Shown here in pieces: positions 18,622 to 27,526 of a stretch of DNA of 64,000 nucleotides (its first letter is position 1; every line of letters begins with the position of its first letter). Both the position numbers and the translations under genes were made by a program. The stretch is taken from the NCBI GenBank assembly GCA_963829835.1, contig CAWHKC010000003.1, positions 1-64,000 on the forward strand, written 5' to 3'. The notes beneath the pieces are model-generated. The model was not told the DNA's origin. It worked only from the letters and a program-made list of their open reading frames with translations, and made no database searches. Source of the DNA: Berkiella sp963829835 (GTDB lineage: Bacteria; Pseudomonadota; Gammaproteobacteria; Berkiellales; Berkiellaceae).

Positions 18622-19068
18622 GGCCGCGCCTCCGGGTTTTCGCTCAGCACCAGTTCCACCAGCAGCTGCCCGCGCGGCGGGGCGTCAAAAACCTTGAAGC
18701 CGGAAGGGGCCCCAGCGGCCCACGTCGCCGGGCTGGGGCAGCCGCTCCAGCCCTCCTGAACGACGCCGGCCACGGTGACGCTCTTGCTCGCGGCCGCTCG
18801 ACATGGAAGTGGCGGGTCAGCCGCCGCAGGCTGGTCAGGCCGGTGACGTGCCAGACGACGGGGCTATGCGCCGGATCGGCGCCCGCCGCAGCAGCCGCTC
18901 GCTGCGGCTGGGGATGCCGCTGAAGATCGTGTCCAGGATGTCGTCGAAGGTGAGAATGCCAGATCGTCTCGCCCAGCTCGTTGACCACCGCGGCCACGTG
19001 GCGACCACCAGCATGGCCTCCAGGGCGTCGGCCACCATGACCCACCAGGGGCATAGAAGACCGGCTCC
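18618..19068 (-). CDS. CNNM/CorC-type transporter, 5' part lost at the chimeric join
   Basis: C-terminal half of a second family member: AEPVFYAP, VADALEAMLVV, HVAAVVNELGETIGILTFDD with ILDTIFSGIPSRSERLLRRA, then VWHVTGLTSLRRLTRHFHVE and FKVFDAPPRGQLLVELVLSE, ending NPEARP. GETIGILTFDDILDTIFS is the end of the CBS pair and the rest is the CorC_HlyC domain. The N-terminal membrane part is missing because the sequence changes at about 19,068 into an unrelated glycosyltransferase start. Frame breaks lie near 18710, 18760, 18800, 18960, 19000 and 19035. Confidence 0.8.
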
Positions 19069-19075
19069 GCCTGCC
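19060..19075. other. chimeric join A (planctomycete-like to EPS cluster)
   Basis: On the minus strand a glycosyltransferase start, in frame through GHEVHMVTAGG, changes within a few bases into AEPVFYAP, the middle of a CorC-type transporter. Frame-break density drops sharply to the right of this point, and GATAGC repeats occur only to its left. Confidence 0.85.
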
Positions 19076-19191
19076 GTGACCATGTGCACCTCATGCCCGC
19101 GCTGCACGAGCCGCCGGGCCATCTCGTAGGACCGGATGCTCCCGACCATCTCCCGGGTGTTGAAATACTGGTGCAGATAAACGATTCGCAC
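19066..19191 (-). CDS. WbuB-like glycosyltransferase, N-terminal fragment
   Basis: The first 42 residues, MRIVYLHQYFNTREMVGSIR then SYEMARRLVQRGHEVHMVTA, match the start of GT4 enzymes of the WbuB type, which transfer an acetamido sugar to a lipid-linked precursor. About 350 further residues should follow but are cut off at the join. It starts seven bases after the sugar dehydrogenase gene in the same direction and so belongs to the exopolysaccharide cluster. Confidence 0.8.
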
Positions 19192-19198
19192 GGAAAAA

Positions 19199-20497
19199 TC
19201 AGACGATGGTGTGGTAGTTCTTGTGACTGGGAAACTGCGACGCCCCGGTCAGGTCGACCACGGTGCGCCCGTCATTCAATATCTTCTCCACCGTCTCGCG
19301 CCGATAGCGGTGGCCCAGCACGACCACATCACAACCCGCCAGCGCCTCAAAGTCCGGCCGCAGCAGTTCGGCGAGGTGCGGGAACACCTGCTCGACGTAA
19401 GCCTTGTTGCGGCCAACCAGCCGGTGCGTCTCGACATATTCGTCATGGATGACGAGACGCATGCCCTTGCCGAGCAAACGCTCCGCCAGCTCCACGAGCG
19501 GACTCTCGCGCAAATCGTCCGTGCCAGGCTTGAACGCCAGGCCGGCCAGGCCGACCGTCCGCGGCCGCAGCGATGCGACCATCTGGACCGCGCGGTCGAG
19601 CTGGTGCCGGTTGCTGGTCAGGATATTCTCCAGCATCGGAAGCGCCACGCCGCGAATGCGCGCCGCGTAGGTGAGCGCACGCAGGTCCTTCGGCAGGCAC
19701 GAACCGCCGAACGCGAAACCCGGGCGGAGGTAACGGGGCGAAATGTTCAGCTTCGTGTCGCCGCAGAAAACATCCATCACCGCGCGGCTGTCGACCCCAT
19801 AGGCCTGCGCCAGCTGCCCCACTTCGTTCGCAAACGTGATCTTGAGCGCGTGAAAAGTATTGTCGGCATATTTCACCATTTCCGCGGTCTCAATCGCCGT
19901 GACGAAGCGCGGCGCCGAGATTTCCTCGTAAAGCGAGAGCAGCGGGGCCGCGGCTGCCGGATCGTCAGCGCCGATCACGATCTTCGGCGGGTCGAAGAAA
20001 TCCGCCACCGACGAACCTTCGCGCAGGAACTCCGGGTGAAAGAGCACGGCAGGACTGCGACCGCCGCACGCCTCCCGTAGGATCGGCATGAGCTCGCCGC
20101 GCACCGTGCCGGGAAACACCGTGCTGCGCACCACCACCACCGGCCATTCCGCCGGGGCGCCGGCGGCTAGCAATCCGCCGACCTGCTTCATCACCGTCAC
20201 AAGGAACCCCGTGTCGAGCCCGCCGTCGACGCGCGACGGCGTCCCGACACAGATGATCGCCATCTGCGCTCCTGTGAGCCCCTCGGCCGCCGACGTGGTC
20301 GCCCGCAGCCGCCCTGCCTTGACCGCTGCGACCAACAGCTCGCCAACGCCCGCCTCGACGATCGGGCTTTCGCCCTCTTTGATCATCGCCACTTTGCTGG
20401 CGGACGGCTCGACACCCACGATGTCGTGCCCGCTTTTGGCGAGGCAGGCAGCTGTGGTCACGCCAACGTAGCCCATTCCGAAAATTGCGATCTTCAT
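19199..20497 (-). CDS. nucleotide-sugar 6-dehydrogenase, GDP-mannose (AlgD) type
   Basis: Intact 432-residue frame. The N-terminal Rossmann motif is GMGYVG (residues 7-12). ETAEMVKYADNTFHALKITF holds the active-site Lys and Asn, and FAFGGSCLPKDLRAL holds the catalytic Cys at 267, almost the same position as AlgD Cys268. AlgD oxidises GDP-mannose to GDP-mannuronate with two NAD+. UDP-glucose dehydrogenases share the fold, so the nucleotide is not certain, but length and the GDTKLNISPRYLRPG segment favour AlgD. It overlaps the lyase gene by four bases (ATGA). Confidence 0.88.
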   Translation of the reverse strand: MKIAIFGMGYVGVTTAACLAKSGHDIVGVEPSASKVAMIKEGESPIVEAGVGELLVAAVKAGRLRATTSAAEGLTGAQMAIICVGTPSRVDGGLDTGFLVTVMKQVGGLLAAGAPAEWPVVVVRSTVFPGTVRGELMPILREACGGRSPAVLFHPEFLREGSSVADFFDPPKIVIGADDPAAAAPLLSLYEEISAPRFVTAIETAEMVKYADNTFHALKITFANEVGQLAQAYGVDSRAVMDVFCGDTKLNISPRYLRPGFAFGGSCLPKDLRALTYAARIRGVALPMLENILTSNRHQLDRAVQMVASLRPRTVGLAGLAFKPGTDDLRESPLVELAERLLGKGMRLVIHDEYVETHRLVGRNKAYVEQVFPHLAELLRPDFEALAGCDVVVLGHRYRRETVEKILNDGRTVVDLTGASQFPSHKNYHTIV

Positions 20498-22710
20498 GCC
20501 GGTATTGGAAAGGTGTGCGCACGGGCGCGCAATTGATCAACCTGAACGTGTCGCACCACGGGTGTTTCCGCCACGGCTCCGAGGGCGAACTCTGCGCGTT
20601 GGTCCCCCGTATGGACCGCCAGTCTCCCCGCGCCCTTCGGGGCGTCGATCACCGCCTGCGCCGGGCAAAATACCGAAATCAGCCGCACCGGCAGCGGCCC
20701 GCGCAACGTCCACGCCGCCGACACCGCCGGCGTGCGGCTGCCGTAACGCAGCGATTGCCAGCCCCCGAGCGGCGACGACGCATCGCCGCGGCGAACTTGC
20801 AACTGCAGACTCGAGGTGTCACCGGCCGCCAGCAACACCCGCAAATCGTAGGGTCCTTCGTGGAGGTTCAGCCGCACACCGCGGCCCTCCGGCAACAGTT
20901 CGTGCGGCCTGTCTGCCAGCAACCAATGCAACCGCACCTCGTGTGTTCCTTGACCGATCAAATCGTCCACGATCACCCAAACATCGTCGCCCGCATGCGC
21001 AACCGCGCGCCGATGTGTCACCGGCTGCCGGAGGCGCATGTAGCCGTCGTGTTCGCCCTCGAAATGACCTGTTCGCCCCGCCGGATCGCGTTCGCAGCGC
21101 AGCACGCGCGACCGCAGCCATTCCGTCCACATGAAACGCGGACCGCGCTCCATTTGATCGAGGCCATCCAGGGTGACGGTGTTGTGCACGAGCGATGTCG
21201 CCAGGCCGTTCGCCCATGGCTTTTCCGCAAAATAAAGATAGGACCCCGCATCGAGCGCCACGTTTTCGCCATTGCGCCACAAATCAATATGCAACGCGTC
21301 CGCGTGTCCCGGCCGGTCCTTGAACGACGGACAACGGATCAACGCCCAGCTCGTGCGACCACGCAGCGTGAAACAGCCGCCCTCCGGGGCGGTTAGCAAC
21401 GGTATGCCGGGCCCTTTCGCACGCGCTGCCTGAAGAGCGTCGGGCCCGAACAGCCAGAACAAATCCTCGTGCCACGGCCCGGATTCGTTGCGCCGTGTCC
21501 CCTGAAACAGGAATCTCGCCGCCTCGCTCACCGGCCGGAAATCGCCGTAGTCGCAGCCGTTCAACGGGAGTATGAGCGCGCCGTCGTTGGCGCCGAGATT
21601 GGGCGCCCGTCCGGACGACTCGTCGATCATGCCTTCGATAAACGCGGCAGCGGCCCGCACGCGTTCACGCAACGGCTCCGAGAACCGCTCGCCGTTCACT
21701 TCCGCCAGCCGGATGGCGTAAAGATAATCCTGCAACATCAGCCGGTGATAGTTGTTCGACTTCTGAATGAACGAGCCGTCGGGATTGATGAGGCGCAATG
21801 CATCCTCCTCGAGGATGCCGCGACCGAGCGTCCGCCATGCGCCTGCGTTTCGCAGCTCCGGAAACAGCACGCCGATCGTCCACAGGCCCACGCCCTCGCT
21901 GATCGAGTGATTGTTGGTCTGAAGATAAGAATAGATGTGATCGGCCGCCACGCGTTGCGCCTGCGCGGCCATCATGCCCACGGCGCGGGCGATACGCTGC
22001 GGAGTTGTCGCGTCGGCATTCGCAAAGGCGTGCAGCGCGAAAGCCCAGGCCATCAGCCGCAACGAAGTTTCCTGCCCGCATTTCCAATGGGCGCCCTGAT
22101 GCGGCGGGTTCGCTTCGTCCCAGCTCTCGACGAGCTGCCAGAAACCCTCCACGTAACGCTCGTCACCCGAAACCGCCCAGGCCCGCACGAACAAATAAGC
22201 GGCGCCAAAACGACCTGGCTCCCAAATGAATTTCAGGTCGCCCGTCTCAGGTGAAAACATCGGCACCCGTGTCCAATGCGCAGCCGCCGGCACCGTCTGT
22301 CCGGTGAAGGGATTCCGATGCCAATCCACCCGCTCCCGCGAAGGGGACGCCTGATCGGAAAAATAACAGAACGAACCCCGCAAAGCGGCATCCGCCTCGG
22401 CGATCAAGGCGGTCACGCCTTGCTCGCCGAGCATCTCGCGCAGGCGTGCGGCGCGCTCTGGTGCGTTGACCGCGGCATCGACGAAGTGGGCCGGACGCCG
22501 TTTTTTCCAACCGGCCGCCCAAGACAGCGGATCCTTCGCGAAATCAGGCCCGAGCCAGCGTGCCAATTCGTTTGCGTCCCATGCCCGCTGGCGAAACCGA
22601 AGCCGGTGCCAGCCCGTGCGCAGTTGCAGCTCATACCCAGCGCGGCGGACGAGCCATCCGGGGCCGAAGTCGCGCAGCGAGTGGCGTAAGAACTTGACTT
22701 GATCTTTCAA
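20494..22710 (-). CDS. heparinase II/III family protein (polysaccharide lyase-like)
   Basis: Intact 738-residue frame. The N-terminal half is an (alpha/alpha) toroid with TNNHSISEGVGLWTIGVLFP and FIQKSNNYHRLMLQDYLYAI; His and Tyr residues in such segments are catalytic in heparinase II and alginate lyases. The C-terminal half is a beta-sandwich with KDRPGHADALHIDLWRNGEN and HNTVTLDGLDQMERGPRFMW, the Heparinase_II_III signature. There is no signal peptide, unlike degradative lyases, which suggests a role in trimming polymer during synthesis. Family members are common in exopolysaccharide clusters beside a bi-domain oxidoreductase, as here. Confidence 0.87.
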   Translation of the reverse strand: MKDQVKFLRHSLRDFGPGWLVRRAGYELQLRTGWHRLRFRQRAWDANELARWLGPDFAKDPLSWAAGWKKRRPAHFVDAAVNAPERAARLREMLGEQGVTALIAEADAALRGSFCYFSDQASPSRERVDWHRNPFTGQTVPAAAHWTRVPMFSPETGDLKFIWEPGRFGAAYLFVRAWAVSGDERYVEGFWQLVESWDEANPPHQGAHWKCGQETSLRLMAWAFALHAFANADATTPQRIARAVGMMAAQAQRVAADHIYSYLQTNNHSISEGVGLWTIGVLFPELRNAGAWRTLGRGILEEDALRLINPDGSFIQKSNNYHRLMLQDYLYAIRLAEVNGERFSEPLRERVRAAAAFIEGMIDESSGRAPNLGANDGALILPLNGCDYGDFRPVSEAARFLFQGTRRNESGPWHEDLFWLFGPDALQAARAKGPGIPLLTAPEGGCFTLRGRTSWALIRCPSFKDRPGHADALHIDLWRNGENVALDAGSYLYFAEKPWANGLATSLVHNTVTLDGLDQMERGPRFMWTEWLRSRVLRCERDPAGRTGHFEGEHDGYMRLRQPVTHRRAVAHAGDDVWVIVDDLIGQGTHEVRLHWLLADRPHELLPEGRGVRLNLHEGPYDLRVLLAAGDTSSLQLQVRRGDASSPLGGWQSLRYGSRTPAVSAAWTLRGPLPVRLISVFCPAQAVIDAPKGAGRLAVHTGDQRAEFALGAVAETPVVRHVQVDQLRARAHTFPIPA

Positions 22711-22719
22711 AGATCGCGG

Positions 22720-24840
22720 TTAGCGCAACTGCTCCTGCGCCGTGAATGCGGCTTCCATCACCTCGAGGATTTCCGCAAAGGGAATTGGCGCCGGCTGGCC
22801 ATGGACGCCTGTCGCGATCACCGCGTCAACCTCCGCTTGATGGCCCTTGTCCATCGTGAAAAGGTTCAGCTTCGGAAACCGCGGCCAGTTGTAGGCGCGC
22901 ATCTTCTTGAAATTCTCAAGCTGCACGACACGCCCCGCGCAAAATACTTCGAGCCGCTCCTTCGGAAAATCCGGCGCGCCGTTTCCGAAATAGTGCACCG
23001 TGCCCAGCGAGCCGTCCGCAAACGTAAGCGTGATCGTGAGCTTGTCCTCCCGCACGGCGACCGCCTTGGTCGGCCCGAGACAGGTCGCCTTCACGTCCAC
23101 AATCGGATGCCCGGTGAGGAAGCGCAGATAATCGATGAAATGCACCGCCTCGGACAGCAGCCGGCCGCCGCCGATCACGGGGTCGTGGTTCCAGTGCTCG
23201 GGGGGCAGCATGCCGGCATTCACGATCATCACGAGCGTCTTCGGCTCGCTCAGCGTTGCGAGCGCCTTTTTCAGCCGCACGGAATGAGGGGCAAAACGCC
23301 GGTTGAATCCGACCATTAAATAAGGCGCCGGCGCCGTCTCGTACGCCGCCTTGATCGCCGCCAGCTCTTCGCGATTCAGGCAAAGCGGCTTTTCGACGAC
23401 GACTCGCTTGCCCGCACGCAAGGCCTCGATCGCATAACGCGCATGGGAGTCGTGCCGCGTCAGCACGAATACCGTGTTGATCTCGGCGTCGCCGAGCACC
23501 GCCGCTGCATCGGTCGCCGAAAGCTCGAACCCGGCCTTGGTGCCGTTGTGCGTGCCGCTGACGCCGGCATTCGACACCAGTGTCTTGAGGCGTGCACCGC
23601 CGCGCTTCAACGCCGGCAGCAGCACACGCGAGCCGAACACGCCGGAACCGAGCACGCCAACGACCACTTCCGGTCGCGCGGCCGGCGGTGGTTTCGGGAG
23701 CGCAACGACGCGCGCCAGCGGCGCCGGCCCGCCGTCGCCACCATAACTGAGCACGATCCCCAGGCCGCCGCCGGTGTGCACCACCTCGTAAGCCTTCGTC
23801 ACGTCGGCAATGGCAAAGCGATGCGAGATCAGCGGGGCGGTCTTCACCGCGCCGCGACCCAGCAGATCCAACATCGCCTCGAAGTTTCGCTGCTCGGTCC
23901 AGCGCACAAAGCCGAGCGGATAATCTTCTCCGCGAATCTCGTAGTCCTCGTCATAGCGACCCGGCCCATAGGAGCATGAAACCTGAAACCGGATTTCCTT
24001 TCGATAAAACTCCTCGCGCACGAGTTCGAGGCCGGTCGTTCCCACCTGGATGACGCGGCCGCGCTGCCGACACATGCGGGCCGCCTGATTCGCCGGCTCG
24101 CTACTTTTGGTCGCCGCCGTTAGCAGCACCCCGTCCACGCCGCGGCCATCACTCAACGCCAGCGCTGCCGCCACCGGGTCGCCGCCCTCGCCGATTGTCT
24201 GCGCCGCGAAACCGAGTTCCCGCGCTAACGCGCATTTCGCCGGATCGAAATCCAGCCCGAGCACGCGCACGCCCGCCGCCTGAAGAATCTGTCCGGCGAG
24301 CAGCCCCACAAGACCGAGGCCGGTGACAACAAACGTTTCCCCCAAGGTCGGCTCGGCCAGACGGACGCCTTGCAGCGCAATCGAACCGACAATCGCGAAT
24401 GGTGCGTCTTCCCACGCCAGGCCAGCGGGGATTTTTGCGCAGAGGTTTTTCGGCGCGCATACGATCTCCGCATGCGGTCCGTTCGAGAGCACGCGATCAC
24501 CGACCTCGAAACCTGCGACCCCCGCGCCGACCTCGATCACCTCGCCGGCGTTGCAATAGCCCAAGGTCAGCGGCTGGTCGAGTTTGGCGCGGACCGCCTC
24601 GAAGGCCGGCAGCAGGCCCTCTGCGCGGACCTTGTGCAGCACCTGCTTCACCTTCTCGGGTTGCTGCATCGCCTTGTCCCAGAGGCTGGCGCGGCCGAAT
24701 TCAACGAGCATCCGCTCGGTGCCGAGCGAGATCAGGCTCGCGCGCGACCGGATGAGGAGACAGCCGGCCCGGAGCATTGGCGCGGGGACTTCGGCGAGCG
24801 CGGTTTCGCCGGTGCCGAGGTTCTGGAGGACTTGTTTCAT
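22720..24840 (-). CDS. bi-domain oxidoreductase (zinc alcohol dehydrogenase fused to Gfo/Idh/MocA)
   Basis: Start MKQVLQNLGTGETALAEVPA at 24840, overlapping the methyltransferase stop by ATGA; 706 residues. Residues about 1-350 form a medium-chain dehydrogenase with LTLGYCNAGEVIEVGAGVAG and FVVTGLGLVGLLAGQILQAA. The catalytic zinc ligands of classical enzymes are not obvious. From about 380 a Gfo/Idh/MocA domain follows, with VGVLGSGVFGSRVLLPALKR (Rossmann), GKRVVVEKPLCLNREELAAI (EKP motif) and HWNHDPVIGGGRLLSEAVHF (active-site Asp and His). These fusions are known from exopolysaccharide loci and probably work on a nucleotide-linked or polymer-bound sugar. The exact reaction is unknown. Confidence 0.88.
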   Translation of the reverse strand: MKQVLQNLGTGETALAEVPAPMLRAGCLLIRSRASLISLGTERMLVEFGRASLWDKAMQQPEKVKQVLHKVRAEGLLPAFEAVRAKLDQPLTLGYCNAGEVIEVGAGVAGFEVGDRVLSNGPHAEIVCAPKNLCAKIPAGLAWEDAPFAIVGSIALQGVRLAEPTLGETFVVTGLGLVGLLAGQILQAAGVRVLGLDFDPAKCALARELGFAAQTIGEGGDPVAAALALSDGRGVDGVLLTAATKSSEPANQAARMCRQRGRVIQVGTTGLELVREEFYRKEIRFQVSCSYGPGRYDEDYEIRGEDYPLGFVRWTEQRNFEAMLDLLGRGAVKTAPLISHRFAIADVTKAYEVVHTGGGLGIVLSYGGDGGPAPLARVVALPKPPPAARPEVVVGVLGSGVFGSRVLLPALKRGGARLKTLVSNAGVSGTHNGTKAGFELSATDAAAVLGDAEINTVFVLTRHDSHARYAIEALRAGKRVVVEKPLCLNREELAAIKAAYETAPAPYLMVGFNRRFAPHSVRLKKALATLSEPKTLVMIVNAGMLPPEHWNHDPVIGGGRLLSEAVHFIDYLRFLTGHPIVDVKATCLGPTKAVAVREDKLTITLTFADGSLGTVHYFGNGAPDFPKERLEVFCAGRVVQLENFKKMRAYNWPRFPKLNLFTMDKGHQAEVDAVIATGVHGQPAPIPFAEILEVMEAAFTAQEQLR

Positions 24841-25709
24841 TCGACGCGACGGGCTGGTTCGCCCGTCTTCACGAGCGCAAACATCAGTTCCTCGCCTTCC
24901 ATGCGGTCCACCACGGTGGAGACCCGGTCCCAGTTCTTGATTCGGTCCAGTGGGTGCGGCGCGGAGGTGGCGAGACAAGGTCGGCACTGAGCGGCGAGGT
25001 AGACATCATCGATCAACTGCGGGTGAACGAAGCCCCAGGCACTGTGCCAACGGGCGGGATTCACCGCCTTCCGCGCAAGCGAACCGTTGGGCGTAAAAGC
25101 GACAAACATCCCGCCCGGCTTCAGAACGCGCAAGCCGACCTCAACCATTTGCTGGACGGAGGGAACGTGCTCAATCACGTGCGCGGAAAAGAAAACGTCG
25201 TAAGAATTCGAGGCGACCACCTCAGGCCGTGTCATTCGCACCCCCAATCGGGCGGCGGCAAATTCGGCCCGTTCCTTGGAGATCTCGAATGCTTCCACGA
25301 CAAACCCTGCCGCCGCCAGTTGGTGGCTGCCGTAACCCCACGAACAGCCGTAGTCCATCAGACGCAGGCCGCGGCCAAGGCCGAGCGCGCGCAGGACCTC
25401 GATGTAGGGGTCGTAGGATTTTTCGTGCCCACGGAACCCCGTCGCGATCAGTCGCGCGATCGTAGCGTCGTTCGGGATATCGGTGGTGAAGCCCTCCCGG
25501 TAGATCATGTTGTAGATCCTCTCGTTTTCCGCCTCCGTCGTGGTGGGCGACCGAAAGAGCAACTGGCACGACTGGCAGCGGCGTAGCGTAGTAACGCCCC
25601 ATTTGCGATCCATTACGCGCGACTTCAACGCACCGCAGGATGGACACGCGCGGCCGCAGCGCGTGACCAGCTTGATTAGGGACGAGAAAAGGTAGGAGGA
25701 ACTTCTCAT
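24837..25709 (-). CDS. SAM-dependent methyltransferase with N-terminal zinc ribbon
   Basis: 290 residues. Near the N-terminus CPSCGALKSRV and RCQSCQLLFRSP form a four-Cys zinc ribbon. A class I fold follows, with GLRLMDYGCSWGYGSHQLAA (SAM motif I), VVEAFEISKERAEFAAARLG (motif II) and FSAHVIEHVPSVQQMVEVGL (post I). This ribbon-plus-methyltransferase layout is seen in enzymes that methylate sugars in antibiotics and O-antigens. There is a hydrophobic, Arg/Ser-rich start (MRSSSYLFSSLIK). Coupled to the downstream bi-domain oxidoreductase. Confidence 0.85.
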   Translation of the reverse strand: MRSSSYLFSSLIKLVTRCGRACPSCGALKSRVMDRKWGVTTLRRCQSCQLLFRSPTTTEAENERIYNMIYREGFTTDIPNDATIARLIATGFRGHEKSYDPYIEVLRALGLGRGLRLMDYGCSWGYGSHQLAAAGFVVEAFEISKERAEFAAARLGVRMTRPEVVASNSYDVFFSAHVIEHVPSVQQMVEVGLRVLKPGGMFVAFTPNGSLARKAVNPARWHSAWGFVHPQLIDDVYLAAQCRPCLATSAPHPLDRIKNWDRVSTVVDRMEGEELMFALVKTGEPARRVE

Positions 25710-25758
25710 TGTTAGCGAAGGGAGGACAGGCGCCGAACAAGCGTATGCCAGACGCAGT

Positions 25759-27497
25759 TCACGCGGCCGGCGCCTTGCGGCATACGAACGGCCCGATCGC
25801 CAGGACGTCCATCTTCGTGCGCAGATAACAGTCGATCGCCTCGGCCGGCGTGCTGACGATCGGTTCGTTTTCGTTGAAGCTGGTGTTCAACACCACTGGA
25901 ATGCCCGTGCGCGCCTCGAAGGCCTTGATCAAATCGTAATAAAGCTCGTTCTCCCGGCGCGCCACGGTCTGCAGCCGGCGGTGTTGTCCGCGTGGTTCAC
26001 GGCGCAGAGCCGTTCGCGCCACTCGGGGCGGATTTTATAGACGTGGAGCATGTAGGGCGACGGAAAGTCATGCTCGAACAGCTCCGCCTGCCGCTCCGCC
26101 AGCACGGAGGGTGCGAACGGCCGGAATTTTTCGCGGTGCTTGATGCGGGCGTTGAGGATGGCCTTCATGTCGGGGCGCCCGGGATGCGCAAGGATCGAAC
26201 GGTTGCCGAGCGCGCGCGGGCCCCACTCCATCCGGCCCTGAAACCAGCCCACGACGTTGCCCGCCGCAATTTCCGCGGAAGTTTGCTCGATCAATTCCTC
26301 ACGGGTGAGCTGGCGGGCAGAAACACCCTTGCGGGCCAGCTCCGCCGCGACTTCGTCCGCGGAATACTCCGTGCCCAGATAAGCCTGCGGGATCTGTTCG
26401 CGCCGGCCCTGCTTTAGGATCGCATTGCTGACGTAGAGCGCCGCGCCGACCGACAGCCCGTCGTCGCCCGCCGCGGGATGAATAGCTGTTTCCTTGAACG
26501 GCGTCTCGGCGAACAGCTTGCCGTTAGCCACACTGTTGAGCACGCACCCGCCCGCCAGGGCGAGACGCGTTTCCGGCACGAGCCCGTGCAGCACCCGCAA
26601 CAGGTGCATATAGACGCGCTCGAATTTAGCCTGCACCCCGAACGCCAGGTCCATGTCCCGCTGAGTGAGTTCGGCCCGATGGGCGCGCGGTGCGCCGAGC
26701 ACCTCGGTCATGTAGTCGGAGTAGCCCCGCGACACGGTGATCTCGCCGTTCTCCTCGATCCGGAAACCCTCGTTCTCGCCAAACTCCTGGAAGAACCGGG
26801 GATTCAGTTCGAATCCGTCCTTTTTCAGGAAAATCATCTGCTCGAATAAATCGTGATAGGTGTCCTTGCCGTAGGGCGCGAGGCCCATGATCTTTCCCTC
26901 GTCGCCGTAACCGGTGAAACCGATGAAACGGCAGACCATGCTGTAAAACGTGCCGAGCGAGTGCGGCACAAAAATGCGGTGCTTCACGTTGATCTGGTTG
27001 CCCACGCATTCGCTCATCATCACGGTCACGAAGTCGCCCGAGCCGTCGATCGTGATGCCCGCGGCACGATCCCAGTTCGTCGGAAAGTAGGCGCTCGCCG
27101 TGTGCGCGAGATGATGCTCCACGTTCGCCTGCTTGAATTTCAAGTCGCCCGCCCCGACGTCAAACTGCGCGGCCAGGACGTCGCGCATGTCGGCCAGCGG
27201 TTTCTTCTTCGCCCGCATCTTGATGAAATTGGGCAGGTGCGAGGCGTGTTTCAGCACATATTGTAGTTTCTTCGAAAGGTTGGCCGACGAGTCGCGGCCA
27301 AAGGCCACGTAGTCGACGTCCTTGATCGACACCCCGCCGATCCGCAGGCACGCCGCGATCGACTGGGCCGGAAACCCGCCGAAATATTTCACGCGATTCA
27401 GCCGCTCTTCGGGCAGGGCGGCGATGACGCGGCCGTCGATGACCAGCGCGGCGGAGGCACTGGCGTGATAGGCGTTAATTCCAAGAATGATGCTCAT
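25759..27497 (-). CDS. carbamoyltransferase (NodU/CmcH/TobZ type), one frame break
   Basis: Transfers a carbamoyl group from carbamoyl phosphate to a sugar hydroxyl using ATP. Start MSIILGINAYHASASAALVI at 27497. VEHHLAHTASAYFPTNWDRA carries the conserved His ligands, GITIDGSGD and GYGDEGKIMGLAPYGKDTYH belong to the Kae1-like domain, and LALAGGCVLNSVANGKLF to the ATP site. The C-terminal domain includes EWGPRALGNRSILAHPGRPD. One base is missing near 25979: the frame reads CAVNHADNTA, then continues in another frame as RLQTVARRENELYYDLIKAF, GIPVVLNTSFNENEPIV and a normal end. About 579 residues after repair. An isolated sequencing error or a real mutation are both possible. Confidence 0.87.
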
Positions 27498-27526
27498 GCG
27501 TAGCTCGGATGATTTTAGTGCTTTTA

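Noticed and set aside
20485..21396. Plus-strand frame opposite the heparinase-like gene
   Set aside because: Antisense shadow; no family similarity, while the minus frame is an intact 738-residue enzyme.
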